From Acetobacter papayae JCM 25143 (lineage in GTDB: Bacteria > Pseudomonadota > Alphaproteobacteria > Acetobacterales > Acetobacteraceae): 64,000 nt of DNA. The notes beneath the pieces were generated by a model. The model had not been told where the DNA came from. It saw nothing but the letters and a program-made list of their open reading frames with translations, and made no database searches. Both the position numbers and the translations under genes were made by a program. Below are positions 18,767-39,012 of the stretch, piece by piece. Location: the NCBI RefSeq assembly GCF_000613285.1, contig NZ_BAIN01000011.1, forward strand, positions 1 to 64,000, written 5' to 3'. The stretch's first letter is position 1. Each line of letters opens with the position of its first letter.

Positions 18767-19043
18767 GATAAGAATGTCGTGCTGCTGATCTTTGGTCGGT
18801 AGCGCGCATGGAAGGCATTTCGGTGTCTTCCGTTACCTGTCCGAGACTACACGCGGCCCATCGCGGTCTTAAACAGCGCAAGCTGGCGGGTGGTATGACG
18901 GGGATGCTGGTTGCAGGCTGATTTTTTCGGCGGCCCCAGATTCCGTTTCAAGGACAGGCGAGCGGGTGTTGCGCATGCGTGGCACCCAAAGGGCAACCCG
19001 TTCCGTCCGGCGTAAGCTGGAAGGGACAAGAAGGAGACGGGAT
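18767..19043 (+). promoter_or_regulatory. Long rplJ leader, possible L10-binding attenuator
   Basis: 277 bases without a convincing gene separate rplA from rplJ. In most bacteria this position holds the rplJL promoter or an mRNA leader bound by L10-L12. Stem-capable segments are visible between about 18780 and 18850 and again at 18955-19035, but I could not fold them reliably. AAGGAG-like AGGAG at 19032-19036 serves rplJ. The role is inferred from position. Confidence 0.4.
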
Positions 19044-19562
19044 TTGGACCGTACGGAAAAGAAGGCTTTAGTTGCCTCTCTGGCCACCGTTTTCGCCCAG
19101 ACGTCCATGGTTGTGGTAACCCAGAATACTGGGTTGACCGTGGCCAGCGTGACCGATCTGCGGCGCAAGGTGCGTGCAGCGGGTGCGAACTACAAAGTCG
19201 TTAAAAACCGGCTGGCAACTCTCGCCCTGGATGGGACCCAGTTCAGCGGCATTGCGCCGATGCTGAAGGGCCCGACCGCGCTCGCGTGGTCGGATGATCC
19301 TGTGGCAGTGGCGAAGGTGATCGCTGAGTTCGCCAAAACCGATGACAAGCTTGTGGTGCTTGGTGGTTCTCTTGGTTCGCAGGTGCTTGATGCCAGCGGG
19401 ATCAAGGCTCTGGCCGAGCTGCCGTCGCTTGACACGCTGCGCGCGCAGCTCGTGGGGCTTATCTCCACGCCTGCAACGCGTATTGCGGCCGTCACGCAGG
19501 CACCCGCCGCGCAGCTTGCTCGCGTTTTTGGGGCCTATGCCAAGACGGGCGAAGCCGCCTGA
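19044..19562 (+). CDS. rplJ: 50S ribosomal protein L10
   Basis: 172 residues from a TTG start at 19044, with AGGAG 7 bases upstream; the protein then begins (M)DRTEKKALVASL, as in other alphaproteobacteria. L10 anchors the L7/L12 stalk. Core segments are NTGLTVASVTDLRRKVR, YKVVKNRLATLAL and a C-terminal helix (AAQLARVFGAYA) that binds L12 dimers. The longer frame from 18966 has no homology at its front. Confidence 0.96.
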   Translation: MDRTEKKALVASLATVFAQTSMVVVTQNTGLTVASVTDLRRKVRAAGANYKVVKNRLATLALDGTQFSGIAPMLKGPTALAWSDDPVAVAKVIAEFAKTDDKLVVLGGSLGSQVLDASGIKALAELPSLDTLRAQLVGLISTPATRIAAVTQAPAAQLARVFGAYAKTGEAA

Positions 19563-19661
19563 TTGCATCCGCCTTTCGGGGCGGGTGTTTACGATACACG
19601 CGCAGCCTTCGTTCAGGGGGTTGCGTTCCGCTAACCAGTATTTATATTAGGAAGACTAACC

Positions 19662-20036
<375 letters not shown>

Positions 20037-20083
20037 GATTGCTGCTTTCTCGGTTTATGCCGGGATAGTGTGATCTGGGTTAC

Positions 20084-20109
20084 CGGGTGGAGGTGTCAAC
20101 CTCCGCCCG
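20084..20109 (+). terminator. rplL-rpoB attenuator hairpin
   Basis: CGGGTGGAGGT (20084-20094) pairs with ACCTCCGCCCG (20099-20109) as an 11-bp stem with one T-G pair and a GTCA loop, followed by TTT and a T-rich stretch. It lies in the 189-base gap between rplL and rpoB, where E. coli has a partial terminator that lowers RNA polymerase synthesis relative to L12. The same role is inferred here. Confidence 0.65.
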
Positions 20110-20225
20110 TTTGCCTGTTTCTGGATGATCCAGGGCAGGGCAGAAGTTACGGCGTCCGGACTTTCTGGCTTGCGGTTTGCCGCAGGCCTGATGGTCTGGA
20201 AGACTAAGGCGGGGCAGGAGCGACG

Positions 20226-24396
<4,171 letters not shown>

Positions 24397-24489
24397 GGGT
24401 GCCTTTCTCAGACATGATCCATACTTATTTCAAAGGGATGGCCGGGGCGTGTGCTCCGGTTTCCCGTTTCCCGCTGGGGGCTTCGACAC

Positions 24490-28665
<4,176 letters not shown>

Positions 28666-28692
28666 GCGCTCAGGCTCCTGATGGTTACAGAG

Positions 28693-28725
28693 AAAAAGGA
28701 TCGGCTTTGTGCCGGTCCTTTTTTT
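28693..28725 (+). terminator. Rho-independent terminator of rpoBC
   Basis: AAAAAGGATCGGC pairs with GCCGGTCCTTTTT around TTTGT, giving a long stem with one T-G pair ending in a run of seven T. It stands 28 bases after the rpoC stop and closes the rplK-rpoC transcription unit. Confidence 0.9.
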
Positions 28726-28768
28726 ATGAGGGCAGGGTGATGCCCCGTAGAGAATCGCTAGGGAATGC

Positions 28769-28797
28769 TTGACTTCCCTGAGGGGGAAGGTTAGTTA
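28769..28797 (+). promoter_or_regulatory. Candidate sigma-70-type promoter for rpsL-rpsG
   Basis: TTGACT (28769-28774) and TAGTTA (28792-28797) are separated by 17 bases, directly after the rpoC terminator and about 210 bases before rpsL. The match to -10 is weak, so the call is tentative. The 341-base gap between rpoC and rpsL holds this, the terminator and a leader hairpin; I see no gene in it. Confidence 0.35.
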
Positions 28798-28810
28798 GCA
28801 CCCCTCAGCT

Positions 28811-28834
28811 TCGAGCATCATACGTGATGTTCGA
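28811..28834 (+). other. Hairpin in the rpsL leader
   Basis: TCGAGCATCA pairs with TGATGTTCGA (one G-T pair) around TACG, a 10-bp stem shortly downstream of the candidate promoter and 172 bases before rpsL. It has no T run after it, so it is more likely a leader structure than a terminator. Confidence 0.4.
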
Positions 28835-29006
28835 GCAATCAGGTTCTCTGTACGAGTTTCCAGCATGCGGCAGGCTTCCGGTGGAAGCAGAGCCGGATGC
28901 CAATATAGCCTCATTCCGGCATCTGCCGGTTGGGATATTTTTAATGGAAGTCGGCAGCCCAGAAAAAGGCTGGCCGACCGAACTGTGTAAGGATCGGGAA
29001 AGGCGC

Positions 29007-29869
<863 letters not shown>

Positions 29870-29951
29870 CTCGTGAAAGTTCGCCTCTTCCCGTGTGGTG
29901 AGGCTGCTTGTAACAACTGCATCCCGATTGTTCTGGGGTATGGAGTAGACA

Positions 29952-31142
<1,191 letters not shown>

Positions 31143-31169
31143 TCGATAAAGGGGTTTGAGACTGAGTGG

Positions 31170-31199
31170 CCCCCGGCCGAATTGTTCGGTCGGGGGTTT
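31170..31199 (+). terminator. Terminator-like hairpin between tuf and rpsJ
   Basis: CCCCCGGCCGAA pairs with TTCGGTCGGGGG (one G-T pair) around TTG, followed by TTT. It lies 27 bases after tuf and 52 before rpsJ. It may end the str-like transcript or attenuate entry into the S10 operon. Confidence 0.7.
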
Positions 31200-31251
31200 A
31201 CTTGGCGGCCGGGTTTCTCCCGGACAAGTTAAGTGTTGGACTAAGAAACAA

Positions 31252-31560
31252 ATGGACAACCAGAACATCCGCATTCGCCTGAAAGCGTACGATCATCGCG
31301 TGCTCGATAACAGCACGAAGGAAATCGTGAATACGGCGAAGCGTACGGGTGCGCGGGTTCGGGGTCCTATCCCGCTGCCGACGCATATCGAACGGTTTAC
31401 GGTTAACCGTTCACCTCACGTAGACAAGAAGAGCCGCGAGCAGTTCGAAATCCGGACCCATCGCCGCCTGCTTGATATTGTTGAGCCCACTCCGCAGACC
31501 GTGGACGCTCTCATGAAGCTCGACCTCGCCGCTGGCGTTGATGTCGAGATCAAACTCTAA
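31252..31560 (+). CDS. rpsJ: 30S ribosomal protein S10
   Basis: 102 residues from the ATG at 31252 ([19 protein letters not shown]). S10 sits in the 30S head and, as NusE, partners NusB in antitermination. [20 protein letters not shown] and [11 protein letters not shown] are the family signature. The open frame reaches back to 31156 over the tuf terminator, which is not coding. First gene of the S10 operon. Confidence 0.97.
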   Translation: MDNQNIRIRLKAYDHRVLDNSTKEIVNTAKRTGARVRGPIPLPTHIERFTVNRSPHVDKKSREQFEIRTHRRLLDIVEPTPQTVDALMKLDLAAGVDVEIKL

Positions 31561-31570
31561 GGTCCAGACG

Positions 31571-32254
31571 ATGCGCACCGGATTGATCGCAAAAAAGCTG
31601 GGCATGTCCCGGCTGTTCAAGGAAGACGGCACACATGTGCCTGTCACAGTTCTGCATATCGATGATGTGCAGGTGGTTGATGTTCGCACCCAGGAGCGGG
31701 ATGGCTATGTGGCCGTTCAGTTGGGTATGGGCAACGCCAAGGTTAAAAACGTTTCCAAGCCCAATCGTGGCCATTTTGCCCGCGTGAAGGTTGAGCCCAA
31801 AAAGGTGGTTCGGGAATTCCGCGTGGCGGACGACGCTACGGTGGAAATCGGGGCCTCCCTGTCTGCTGCTCATTTTGTCGTTGGCCAGAAGGTTGACGTC
31901 ACGGGTACCAGCAAGGGTAAGGGATTTGCTGGCGCGATGAAGCGCTGGAATTTTGCCGGTCTGGAAGCTACGCATGGTGTGTCTGTTTCGCACCGTTCGC
32001 ATGGTTCGACCGGTAACCGCCAGGATCCCGGCAAGACCTTCAAAAACAAGAAAATGGCTGGTCATCTGGGCGATGAGCGCGTGACCACCTTGAACCTCGA
32101 AATTGCTGCGGTCGATCCGGAAAAGAATCTGGTCATGGTTCGGGGCTCCATTCCCGGTGCCAAGAACAGCGTCGTTCTCATCCGTGATGCGATCAAGAAA
32201 GCCCGCCATGGCGACGCGCCCTATCCGGCAGGCCTTGTGACGGCGGAAGGCTGA
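31571..32254 (+). CDS. rplC: 50S ribosomal protein L3
   Basis: 227 residues from the ATG at 31571, ten bases after rpsJ ([16 protein letters not shown]). L3 reaches the peptidyl transferase centre and helps start 50S assembly. The signature [20 protein letters not shown] and [20 protein letters not shown] is present, including the Gln of the family methylation site. Confidence 0.97.
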   Translation: MRTGLIAKKLGMSRLFKEDGTHVPVTVLHIDDVQVVDVRTQERDGYVAVQLGMGNAKVKNVSKPNRGHFARVKVEPKKVVREFRVADDATVEIGASLSAAHFVVGQKVDVTGTSKGKGFAGAMKRWNFAGLEATHGVSVSHRSHGSTGNRQDPGKTFKNKKMAGHLGDERVTTLNLEIAAVDPEKNLVMVRGSIPGAKNSVVLIRDAIKKARHGDAPYPAGLVTAEG

Positions 32255-32258
32255 GATC

Positions 32259-32872
32259 ATGGAAATCGAAATCAAGACACTTGATAACGGCACGGCTGGC
32301 TCTGCTACGCTGCCGGATGAACTTTTTGCGGTTGCTCCGCGCGCGGATATCATGGCGCGTGTTGTGCACTGGCAGCTGGCCAAGCGCCGCGCAGGCACGC
32401 ACAAGGTCAAGGGCATGGGCGAAGTGTCCGGCACGACCAAAAAGCCTTACCGCCAGAAAGGCACCGGTAGCGCCCGTCAGGGTTCGCTCCGTGCGCCGCA
32501 GTATCGTACCGGTGGTGCGGTGCATGGTCCGGTTGTCCGTGATCACGGCTATGACCTGCCCAAGAAGGTGCGTCGCCTCGGCTGATTTCCGCTCTGTCGC
32601 AGAAAGCGAGGGACGGTAAGCTGATCGTTCTGCAGTCTGCTTCCGGCGTGAACAAGACCACCGAACTGGCGAAGAAGCTCAAAGGGCTTGGTCTGGTTTC
32701 CGCACTGATCGTTGATGGTGCCGTGGACGAAGGTTTCGTTCGTGCAGCCCGCAACCTGCCGCGGATCGACGTTCTGCCGACAATCGGCGCGAATGTTTAT
32801 GACATTCTGAACCATGAGGTGCTTGCGATCACCCAGGCTGGCCTCGAAGGACTGAAGGAGCGCCTGGCATGA
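32259..32872 (+). CDS. rplD: 50S ribosomal protein L4 (frameshifted)
   Basis: 204 residues after repair. L4 lines the exit tunnel; in gammaproteobacteria it also represses the S10 operon. The loop region [20 protein letters not shown] and [19 protein letters not shown] and the C-terminal [14 protein letters not shown] are typical. A stop arises at 32583; adding one C near 32582 restores [20 protein letters not shown]. The stop overlaps rplW by four bases (ATGA). Essential, so the break is probably a sequence error. Confidence 0.95.
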
Positions 32873-33204
32873 CCAACATTCTTGCGCTGCGCAGGAAGGC
32901 CGAGCGTCTGTCTCGTGAGGCCCTGTGCGATATCGTTCGTGCACCTGTTATTACCGAAAAGGCTTCTGGTCTTTCGGAAAAGAACCAGGTGGTTTTCAAG
33001 GTTGCGATCTCAGCAAGCAAGCCTGAAATCAAGGTTGCGGTTGAAACGCTGTTCGGCGTCAAGGTTGTTGGCGTCAACACCCTTGTCCAGAAGGGCAAGA
33101 CCAAGCGCTTCAAGGGGCGCGTGGGGCAGCGTTCCGACGTGAAGAAAGCGTTCATTCAGCTCGCTGAAGGTCAGTCCATTGACCTTACGGCCAAGCTGGC
33201 GTGA
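32869..33204 (+). CDS. rplW: 50S ribosomal protein L23
   Basis: 111 residues. L23 sits at the tunnel exit and docks trigger factor and [43 protein letters not shown] and the [15 protein letters not shown] end are characteristic. It starts inside the rplD stop codon, giving translational coupling. Confidence 0.97.
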   Translation: MTNILALRRKAERLSREALCDIVRAPVITEKASGLSEKNQVVFKVAISASKPEIKVAVETLFGVKVVGVNTLVQKGKTKRFKGRVGQRSDVKKAFIQLAEGQSIDLTAKLA

Positions 33205-33220
33205 GCAGGGGTAGAAACAA

Positions 33221-34050
33221 ATGGCACTGAAGCACTTTAATCCTGTCACGCCGAGCATGCGTGGTACGGTTCTGATTGACAGGGCTGACCTTTGGAAGGG
33301 CAAGCCGGTCAAGCAGCTGACCGAAGGTAAGAACAAGTCGGGCGGTCGTAATAACAACGGCCGTATCACTTCCCGCTTCCGTGGGGGTGGTCACAAGCAG
33401 TCCTATCGTTACGTTGACTTCAAGCGTCGCAAGTTTGATGTTGTCGGCACGGTGGAGCGTCTGGAATATGACCCCAACCGTACGGCCTTCATCGCACTGG
33501 TGAAGTATGAAGATGGTGAACTGGCCTATATCCTGGCTCCGCAGCGTCTGAAGGTTGGCGATTCCGTCATCTCCGGTGCGCGCGTGGATATCAAGCCGGG
33601 CAACGCCATGCCTCTGTCTGCCATTCCGGTTGGCACCATTGTGCATAACATCGAACTGAAGCAGGGTGCTGGCGGCAAGATGGCGCGTTCCGCAGGAACG
33701 TACGCCCAGCTGGTCGGCAAGGATTCTGGCTATGCCAGATCAAGCTGCAGTCCGGTGAACTGCGCGTTGTGCGCGGCGAATGCATGGCAACTGTTGGCGC
33801 GGTTTCAAACCCCGACAACATGAACCAGCACATGGGTAAGGCAGGGCGTACGCGCTGGCTGGGCCGTCGTCCGCATAACCGCGGCGTGGTCATGAACCCG
33901 GTCGATCATCCGCATGGTGGTGGTGAAGGGCGTACTTCGGGCGGCCGTCATCCGGTTACGCCGTGGGGCAAGCCGACTAAAGGTTATAAAACTCGGGTCA
34001 ACAAGCGGACGGACAGCCTGATTATCCGTCGCCGGAAGACCGGCAAGTAA
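33221..34050 (+). CDS. rplB: 50S ribosomal protein L2 (frameshifted)
   Basis: 276 residues after repair, the standard length. L2 is needed for subunit joining and peptidyl transfer. N-terminal [14 protein letters not shown] and DFKRRK, central [13 protein letters not shown] and C-terminal [17 protein letters not shown] with its key His are present. The frame breaks near 33736: one C restores [19 protein letters not shown]. The two pieces overlap in different frames. Confidence 0.96.
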
Positions 34051-34063
34051 GGGGCAATAGAAG

Positions 34064-34342
34064 ATGGCACGTTCCGTCTGGAAAGGTCCGTTCGTCGACG
34101 GGTATCTGCTGAACAAGGCTGAAGCATCCCGCGCATCGGGCCGTAACGAAGTGATCAAGATCTGGTCACGTCGTTCGACAATTCTCCCCCAGTTCGTGGG
34201 GTTGACGTTTGGTGTTTACAACGGTCAGAAGTTCCTGCCTGTGCAGGTGACGGAGAACATGGTTGGCCATAAGTTTGGCGAATTTTCTCCCACCCGTACA
34301 TTCCACGGGCATGGTGCTGACAAAAAGTCTAAGCGGGGCTGA
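34064..34342 (+). CDS. rpsS: 30S ribosomal protein S19
   Basis: 92 residues. S19 sits in the 30S head and contacts the 50S subunit and A-site t[42 protein letters not shown] and [17 protein letters not shown] form the family core. It follows rplB by 13 bases. Confidence 0.98.
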   Translation: MARSVWKGPFVDGYLLNKAEASRASGRNEVIKIWSRRSTILPQFVGLTFGVYNGQKFLPVQVTENMVGHKFGEFSPTRTFHGHGADKKSKRG

Positions 34343-34350
34343 GAGCAAAG

Positions 34351-34761
34351 ATGAGCAAGCCGAAGCATCCGCGCACGCTCGCGGAAACCGAAGCGCAAGC
34401 TGTCACGCGTAACATCCGGGTCAGCCCCCGCAAGCTGAATCTTGTGGCGGGTCTTATCCGCAACAAGTCGGCTTCCCAGGCGATTGCGACGCTGACATTC
34501 TCCAAGCGTCGTATTGCCCAGGACGTCAAGAAGACGCTTGAGAGTGCTATTGCCAACGCGGAAAACAATCACCAGCTGGACGTTGACCAGCTCGTGGTGA
34601 AGGCCGTGGAAGTGGGCAAGTCCATTGTGATGCGTCGTTTTCATGCTCGCGGTCGTGGTCGTTCCGCGCGCGTCGAGAAGTTCTTCAGCCATCTGAAGAT
34701 TGTTGTGGCCGAACGGGCGGTAGAGCCTGAAGCGGCTTCCTCCGAGCAGAAGGCGGCCTGA
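34351..34761 (+). CDS. rplV: 50S ribosomal protein L22
   Basis: 136 residues. L22 has a long hairpin in the exit tunnel, where macrolide-resistance changes arise. [38 protein letters not shown] and [20 protein letters not shown] are conserved. A Glu/Ala-rich tail extends the C-terminus beyond the E. coli length. Confidence 0.97.
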   Translation: MSKPKHPRTLAETEAQAVTRNIRVSPRKLNLVAGLIRNKSASQAIATLTFSKRRIAQDVKKTLESAIANAENNHQLDVDQLVVKAVEVGKSIVMRRFHARGRGRSARVEKFFSHLKIVVAERAVEPEAASSEQKAA

Positions 34762-34763
34762 GT

Positions 34764-35441
34764 ATGGGGCATAAAGTCAATCCGATCGGGCTGCGGCTCG
34801 GCATCAACCGCACGTGGGATAGCCGTTGGTACGCTGGTGCCGACTATTCTCGCCTGCTGCATGAAGACCTGAAGCTGCGTGCGTTCCTGCGCCGCAAGCT
34901 GGCGGGTGCGGGCGTGTCCCGCGTGGTGATCGAACGCCCGGCTAAAAAGCCGCGCGTTACCATCTACGCGGCTCGTCCTGGCGTGGTGATCGGCAAGAAG
35001 GGTCAGGATATCGATGCTCTGCGCAAAGAGCTGACCCGTATGGCTGGCACCGAGGTTGCGCTGAACATTGTTGAAATCCGCAAGCCGGAAATCGACGCAA
35101 CTCTGGTTGCAGAAAACATTGCCCAGCAGCTTGAGCGCCGCGTTGCGTTCCGCCGTGCAATGAAGCGCGCCGTGCAGTCCGCCATGCGTCTTGGTGCGCA
35201 GGGTATTCGTATCAACTGCTCCGGCCGTCTGGGTGGTGCTGAAATCGCGCGTATCGAATGGTACCGCGAAGGACGCGTGCCCCTTCACACGCTGCGTGCC
35301 GATATTGATTACGGCACAGCAACCGCAATGACCACGTATGGCACATGCGGTGTGAAGGTCTGGATCTTCAAGGGTGAAATTCTTGCCCATGATCCGTTGG
35401 CTCAGGATCGCCGGGCGGCCGAACAGGCTCCTCAGCGCTGA
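34764..35441 (+). CDS. rpsC: 30S ribosomal protein S3
   Basis: 225 residues. S3 forms part of the mRNA entry tunnel. [20 protein letters not shown], the KH-domain loop [20 protein letters not shown] and the C-terminal [39 protein letters not shown] are typical. It begins two bases after rplV ends. Confidence 0.98.
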   Translation: MGHKVNPIGLRLGINRTWDSRWYAGADYSRLLHEDLKLRAFLRRKLAGAGVSRVVIERPAKKPRVTIYAARPGVVIGKKGQDIDALRKELTRMAGTEVALNIVEIRKPEIDATLVAENIAQQLERRVAFRRAMKRAVQSAMRLGAQGIRINCSGRLGGAEIARIEWYREGRVPLHTLRADIDYGTATAMTTYGTCGVKVWIFKGEILAHDPLAQDRRAAEQAPQR

Positions 35442-35458
35442 GGAGAGGATAAAAGACA

Positions 35459-35875
35459 ATGCTTTCCCCGAAGCGGACAAAGTTCCGTAAAGCTCATAAA
35501 GGCCGTATTCACGGCCTTGCCAAAAGTGGCACCACGCTGAACTTCGGCACCTTTGGTCTGAAGGCCCTGCAGCCCGAACGGATCACGGCTCGCCAGATCG
35601 AAGCCTCCCGTCGGGCCATCACCCGCGCGATGAAACGTGCCGGCCGTGTCTGGATTCGTATTTTTCCTGACATTCCGGTCTCGACAAAGCCTGCGGAAGT
35701 GCGTATGGGCTCCGGTAAAGGTTCTCCCGAATTCTGGGTGGCCCGTGTGAAGCCTGGTCGCATCCTGTTCGAGATCGAAGGTGTGTCCCCGGAACTGGCG
35801 CGTGAAGCGCTGGCTCTCGGTGCGGCAAAACTGCCGATCAAGACCAAGTTTGTGACCCGAATTGGAGATGCCTGA
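35459..35875 (+). CDS. rplP: 50S ribosomal protein L16
   Basis: 138 residues. L16 positions A-site tRNA near the peptidyl transferase centre. [40 protein letters not shown] and [20 protein letters not shown] are diagnostic. The stop TGA is one base from the rpmC start. Confidence 0.98.
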   Translation: MLSPKRTKFRKAHKGRIHGLAKSGTTLNFGTFGLKALQPERITARQIEASRRAITRAMKRAGRVWIRIFPDIPVSTKPAEVRMGSGKGSPEFWVARVKPGRILFEIEGVSPELAREALALGAAKLPIKTKFVTRIGDA

Positions 35876-35876
35876 G

Positions 35877-36113
35877 ATGGTAAAGGCAACCAAGCCTGCT
35901 GATTTGCGCACAAAGACCCCGGACGAGCTGCAGGCTCGTCTGGTGGAACTGAAGCGTGAACAGCTCAACCTGCGTTTCCAGCAGGCCACGGGTCAGACCG
36001 AATCGCAGAGCCGTGTTCGTGCGGTTCGCCGTGAAATTGCGCGCATCAAAACGATTGCCGCGCAGAATGCTAAGACAGTGGCGGGTGCGCAAACATCCGC
36101 CGCCAATGCCTGA
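35877..36113 (+). CDS. rpmC: 50S ribosomal protein L29
   Basis: 78 residues from the ATG at 35877 (MVKATKPADLRTKTPDELQA), preceded by GGAG; an in-frame ATG at 35868 would overlap rplP. L29 is a helical hairpin near the tunnel exit. LKREQLNLRFQQATGQ and VRAVRREIARIKTI are the family helices. An Ala-rich tail of about ten residues is added. Confidence 0.95.
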   Translation: MVKATKPADLRTKTPDELQARLVELKREQLNLRFQQATGQTESQSRVRAVRREIARIKTIAAQNAKTVAGAQTSAANA

Positions 36114-36126
36114 GGAGAGTTAGCCG

Positions 36127-36396
36127 ATGCCAAGGCGCGTCCTGAGCGGGCGTGTGACTAGCGACAAGATGGACAAGACCATTACGGTTATTGTCGAGCG
36201 TCGCGTCATGCATCCGCTGTATAAGAAGTTCATTCGTCGCTCGAAGAAGTATGCGGCGCATGATGAAGACAATCTGTGCAAGGTGGGTGACGCCGTGCGC
36301 ATTGTCGAATGCCCGCCGATTTCGCGGCGTAAGACGTGGACCGTGATTTCCCGCAACGGCGAAGCCGTGGGCGCGGAAGTTGGCGCGTCGGCCTAA
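36127..36396 (+). CDS. rpsQ: 30S ribosomal protein S17
   Basis: 89 residues. S17 is a primary 16S rRNA-binding protein of the 30S body with an OB fold. [39 protein letters not shown] and [17 protein letters not shown] are typical. It follows rpmC by 13 bases. Confidence 0.98.
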   Translation: MPRRVLSGRVTSDKMDKTITVIVERRVMHPLYKKFIRRSKKYAAHDEDNLCKVGDAVRIVECPPISRRKTWTVISRNGEAVGAEVGASA

Positions 36397-36413
36397 CGTA
36401 AGGATATCAGGTT

Positions 36414-36782
36414 ATGATCCATCCCGAGACCAACCTTGACGTGGCGGATAACTCCGGCGCGCGTCAGGTGCAGTGCATCAAGGTGCTGGGCGGTTCCAAG
36501 CGGAAGTCTGCCTCGGTCGGCGACGTGATCGTCGTTTCCGTCAAGGAAGCCATTCCCCGTGGGAAGGTCAAGAAGGGCGACGTTCACCAGGCCGTTATCG
36601 TGCGGACTTCCTATCCGGTCCGCCGGCCTGATGGCAGCGCCATCCGTTTCGACCGGAACGCGGCGGTGCTCATCAACAAGCAGCAGGAGCCGATCGGTAC
36701 CCGTATCTTTGGCCCGGTTGTGCGTGAACTGCGTGCGAAGAAGTTCATGAAGATCATCTCTCTGGCGCCGGAGGTGCTGTAA
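36414..36782 (+). CDS. rplN: 50S ribosomal protein L14
   Basis: 122 residues, standard. L14 forms an intersubunit bridge and binds the silencing factor Rsf[41 protein letters not shown] and [20 protein letters not shown] are the family core. Its stop overlaps the rplX start by one base (TAATG). Confidence 0.98.
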   Translation: MIHPETNLDVADNSGARQVQCIKVLGGSKRKSASVGDVIVVSVKEAIPRGKVKKGDVHQAVIVRTSYPVRRPDGSAIRFDRNAAVLINKQQEPIGTRIFGPVVRELRAKKFMKIISLAPEVL

Positions 36783-37102
36783 TGGCTGCCCGTATTAAAA
36801 AAGGTGATACGGTCCTCGTCATCAGCGGTTCCTCCAAAGGGACGCAGGGGGAAGTTCTCGAGGTTCGCCCGACTGAAGACCGTGCGGTTGTTCGTGGTGT
36901 TGCGGTGGCCAAGCGCCACCAGCGCGCTCGTCGCATGGGTGAGGAAGGCGGTATCATCGCTCGTGAAGCGCCCGTCCATCTCTCCAACCTGAAGCTGGTC
37001 GACCCTGCATCCAAGAAGCCCACGAAAGTCGGTTTCCGCGTGCTGGAAGATGGTCGTAAGGTTCGTGTCGCTAAGGCGACTGGTGAAGTGATTGAAGGCT
37101 GA
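36782..37102 (+). CDS. rplX: 50S ribosomal protein L24
   Basis: 106 residues. L24 is an assembly-initiator protein at the tunnel exit with a KOW motif: [40 protein letters not shown] and [20 protein letters not shown] follow. It starts within the rplN stop. Confidence 0.98.
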   Translation: MAARIKKGDTVLVISGSSKGTQGEVLEVRPTEDRAVVRGVAVAKRHQRARRMGEEGGIIAREAPVHLSNLKLVDPASKKPTKVGFRVLEDGRKVRVAKATGEVIEG

Positions 37103-37112
37103 GAGACCAGGA

Positions 37113-37682
37113 ATGAGTGCGAATAACGAAAGTCGTTCCATCCCGCGCTTTCAGCAGCGCTATGAGAACGAACTGCGTGCCAAGCTGAAAGAGCAGTTTG
37201 GCTACGGCAACGAGATGCAGGTTCCGCGTCTGGAAAAAATCGTCCTGAATATGGGCGTTGGCGAAGCTGCGGGCGATCAGAAGAAGCTTGATGCCGCTGT
37301 GGCGGAAATGACGCTGATCGCAGGCCAGAAGCCGGTCAAGACCTTGGCTAAAAAAGCTATCGCGGGTTTCAAAATCCGTGAAGGTCTGCCGATTGGCTGC
37401 AAGGTAACGCTGCGTAGCGCTCGGATGTATGAATTCCTTGACCGTCTGGTCACGATCGCGATGCCCCGCATCCGCGATTTCCGTGGTCTGCCGGCTGGCA
37501 AGGGGTTTGACGGGCGCGGTAATTTTGCTCTGGGTCTGAAAGAGCAGATCGTGTTCCCTGAAATCGATTACGACAAGGTGGACGAAGTCCGCGGTATGGA
37601 TGTCGTGTTCGTGACCAGTGCGAAAACGGATGCTGAAGCTAAGGCTCTGTTGAAGGCGTTTGATCTTCCCTTCGCTGGGTGA
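37113..37682 (+). CDS. rplE: 50S ribosomal protein L5
   Basis: 189 residues from the ATG at 37113 ([20 protein letters not shown]), with CAGGA upstream. L5 binds 5S rRNA and P-site t[54 protein letters not shown] and [16 protein letters not shown] are conserved. Confidence 0.98.
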   Translation: MSANNESRSIPRFQQRYENELRAKLKEQFGYGNEMQVPRLEKIVLNMGVGEAAGDQKKLDAAVAEMTLIAGQKPVKTLAKKAIAGFKIREGLPIGCKVTLRSARMYEFLDRLVTIAMPRIRDFRGLPAGKGFDGRGNFALGLKEQIVFPEIDYDKVDEVRGMDVVFVTSAKTDAEAKALLKAFDLPFAG

Positions 37683-37755
37683 TATCAGGCTGGCTTTATT
37701 GTGTGATCTTGGAAAACCGTCGAAGGTTTTCGAAGGGTTCCGGAGGTAATCGAGT

Positions 37756-38061
37756 ATGGCTAAAACATCTGCCATCCTGCGTAATGCGAAGCGCGCGCGC
37801 ATGGCGGCACGTGACAAAGAGAAGCGTACAGCTCTCAAGAATATCGTGAAGGATCGGGCTCTCCCCGTGGAGGACCGGTTTGAAGCGTCTTTGAAGTTGG
37901 CTGAGCTGCCGCGTAATGGTTCGCGCGTTCGCGTGCGTCTGCGCTGCAAGCTGACCGGTCGTTCTCGTGGTAACTACCGCAAGTTCGAGCTGTGTCGTGT
38001 CGCTTTCCGTGATCTGGCATCGACTGGCCAGATTCCGGGAGTGGTCAAAGCTAGCTGGTAA
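37756..38061 (+). CDS. rpsN: 30S ribosomal protein S14
   Basis: 101 residues, the longer zinc-free type (no CxxC pairs). [39 protein letters not shown] and [20 protein letters not shown] are typical of alphaproteobacterial S14. The 73-base gap after rplE contains GGAGG before the start. Confidence 0.98.
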   Translation: MAKTSAILRNAKRARMAARDKEKRTALKNIVKDRALPVEDRFEASLKLAELPRNGSRVRVRLRCKLTGRSRGNYRKFELCRVAFRDLASTGQIPGVVKASW

Positions 38062-38070
38062 GGGCGGGAT

Positions 38071-38469
38071 ATGTCACTTTCTGATCCGTTGGGTGATATG
38101 CTCACCCGTATTCGCAACGCTCAGCGTGCGCGTCACAACTCCTGCGTTGCGCCGGCTTCCAGCCTGCGTGTGAACGTGCTGGAGGCGCTGCAGCGCGAGG
38201 GTTATATCCGTGGGTACAAGCGTGAAGAAGTCCGTAAGGGCATCGCGCAGCTGCACATCGAGCTGAAATATGCCGAAGGTGAGCCGGTTATCCGCGAGAT
38301 CCAGCGCGTTTCTCGCCCTGGGCGTCGCGTTTATTCGAAAATTAAAGAACTGCCGCGTGTGCGCGCAGGGCTGGGTGTTTCCATCCTGTCCACGCCGCGT
38401 GGTGTTCTGTCCGATGTAGAGGCACGGGCCGCCAATGTTGGCGGTGAAGTCCTCTGCCGCGTGTTCTGA
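38071..38469 (+). CDS. rpsH: 30S ribosomal protein S8
   Basis: 132 residues. S8 binds the central domain of 16S rRNA and in E. coli represses the spc operon. [39 protein letters not shown] and [19 protein letters not shown] are diagnostic. Confidence 0.98.
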   Translation: MSLSDPLGDMLTRIRNAQRARHNSCVAPASSLRVNVLEALQREGYIRGYKREEVRKGIAQLHIELKYAEGEPVIREIQRVSRPGRRVYSKIKELPRVRAGLGVSILSTPRGVLSDVEARAANVGGEVLCRVF

Positions 38470-38479
38470 GGAGGGATAC

Positions 38480-39012
38480 ATGTCACGTGTAGGCAAATAT
38501 CCCGTTGACGTGCCGGCGGGGGTTACCGTTTCTGTCGTTGACGGCGTGTTTAAGGCTAAAGGCAAGCTCGGTGAGCTTTCTCTGCCGATTTCCACGCACG
38601 TTACGGCTGAAGTGCAGGAAAGTCAGGTTGTTGTGCAGCCTATCGGTACGGCCAGTCAGGCTCGTATGATGTGGGGCACAACCCGGGCGCTGATTGCTTC
38701 GGCTGTTAAGGGTGTTTCTGAGGGTTTTTCCAAGACTCTGGAAATCAACGGCACCGGTTACCGTGCGGCGGTGCAGGGTTCCAACCTCGTTATGAACCTT
38801 GGCTTCTCCCATGACGTGATCTACCCGATCCCGGCTGGCATCAAGATTTCAACGCCGCGGCCGACCGCCGTTGTTGTTGAAGGTATTGATAAGCAGCGGG
38901 TTGGTCAGGTGGCTCTGGACATTCGTAGCTATCGTAAGCCGGAACCTATAAGGGTAAGGGCGTGCGCTACGATACGGAGACCATTCGTCGCAAGGAAGGC
39001 AAGAAGAAATAA
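38480..39012 (+). CDS. rplF: 50S ribosomal protein L6 (frameshifted near the end)
   Basis: 177 residues after repair. L6 lies near the factor-binding site. [35 protein letters not shown] and [20 protein letters not shown] are family segments. The frame breaks near 38946: adding one base restores the signature [20 protein letters not shown] and the stop at 39010-39012, which overlaps rplR by one base (TAATG). Without repair the frame runs on to 39142 inside rplR. Confidence 0.95.

Noticed and set aside
28824-29006. N-terminal extension of rpsL
   Set aside because: The frame is open but S12 begins at MPTINQL in all relatives known to me, and the upstream part is leader sequence.
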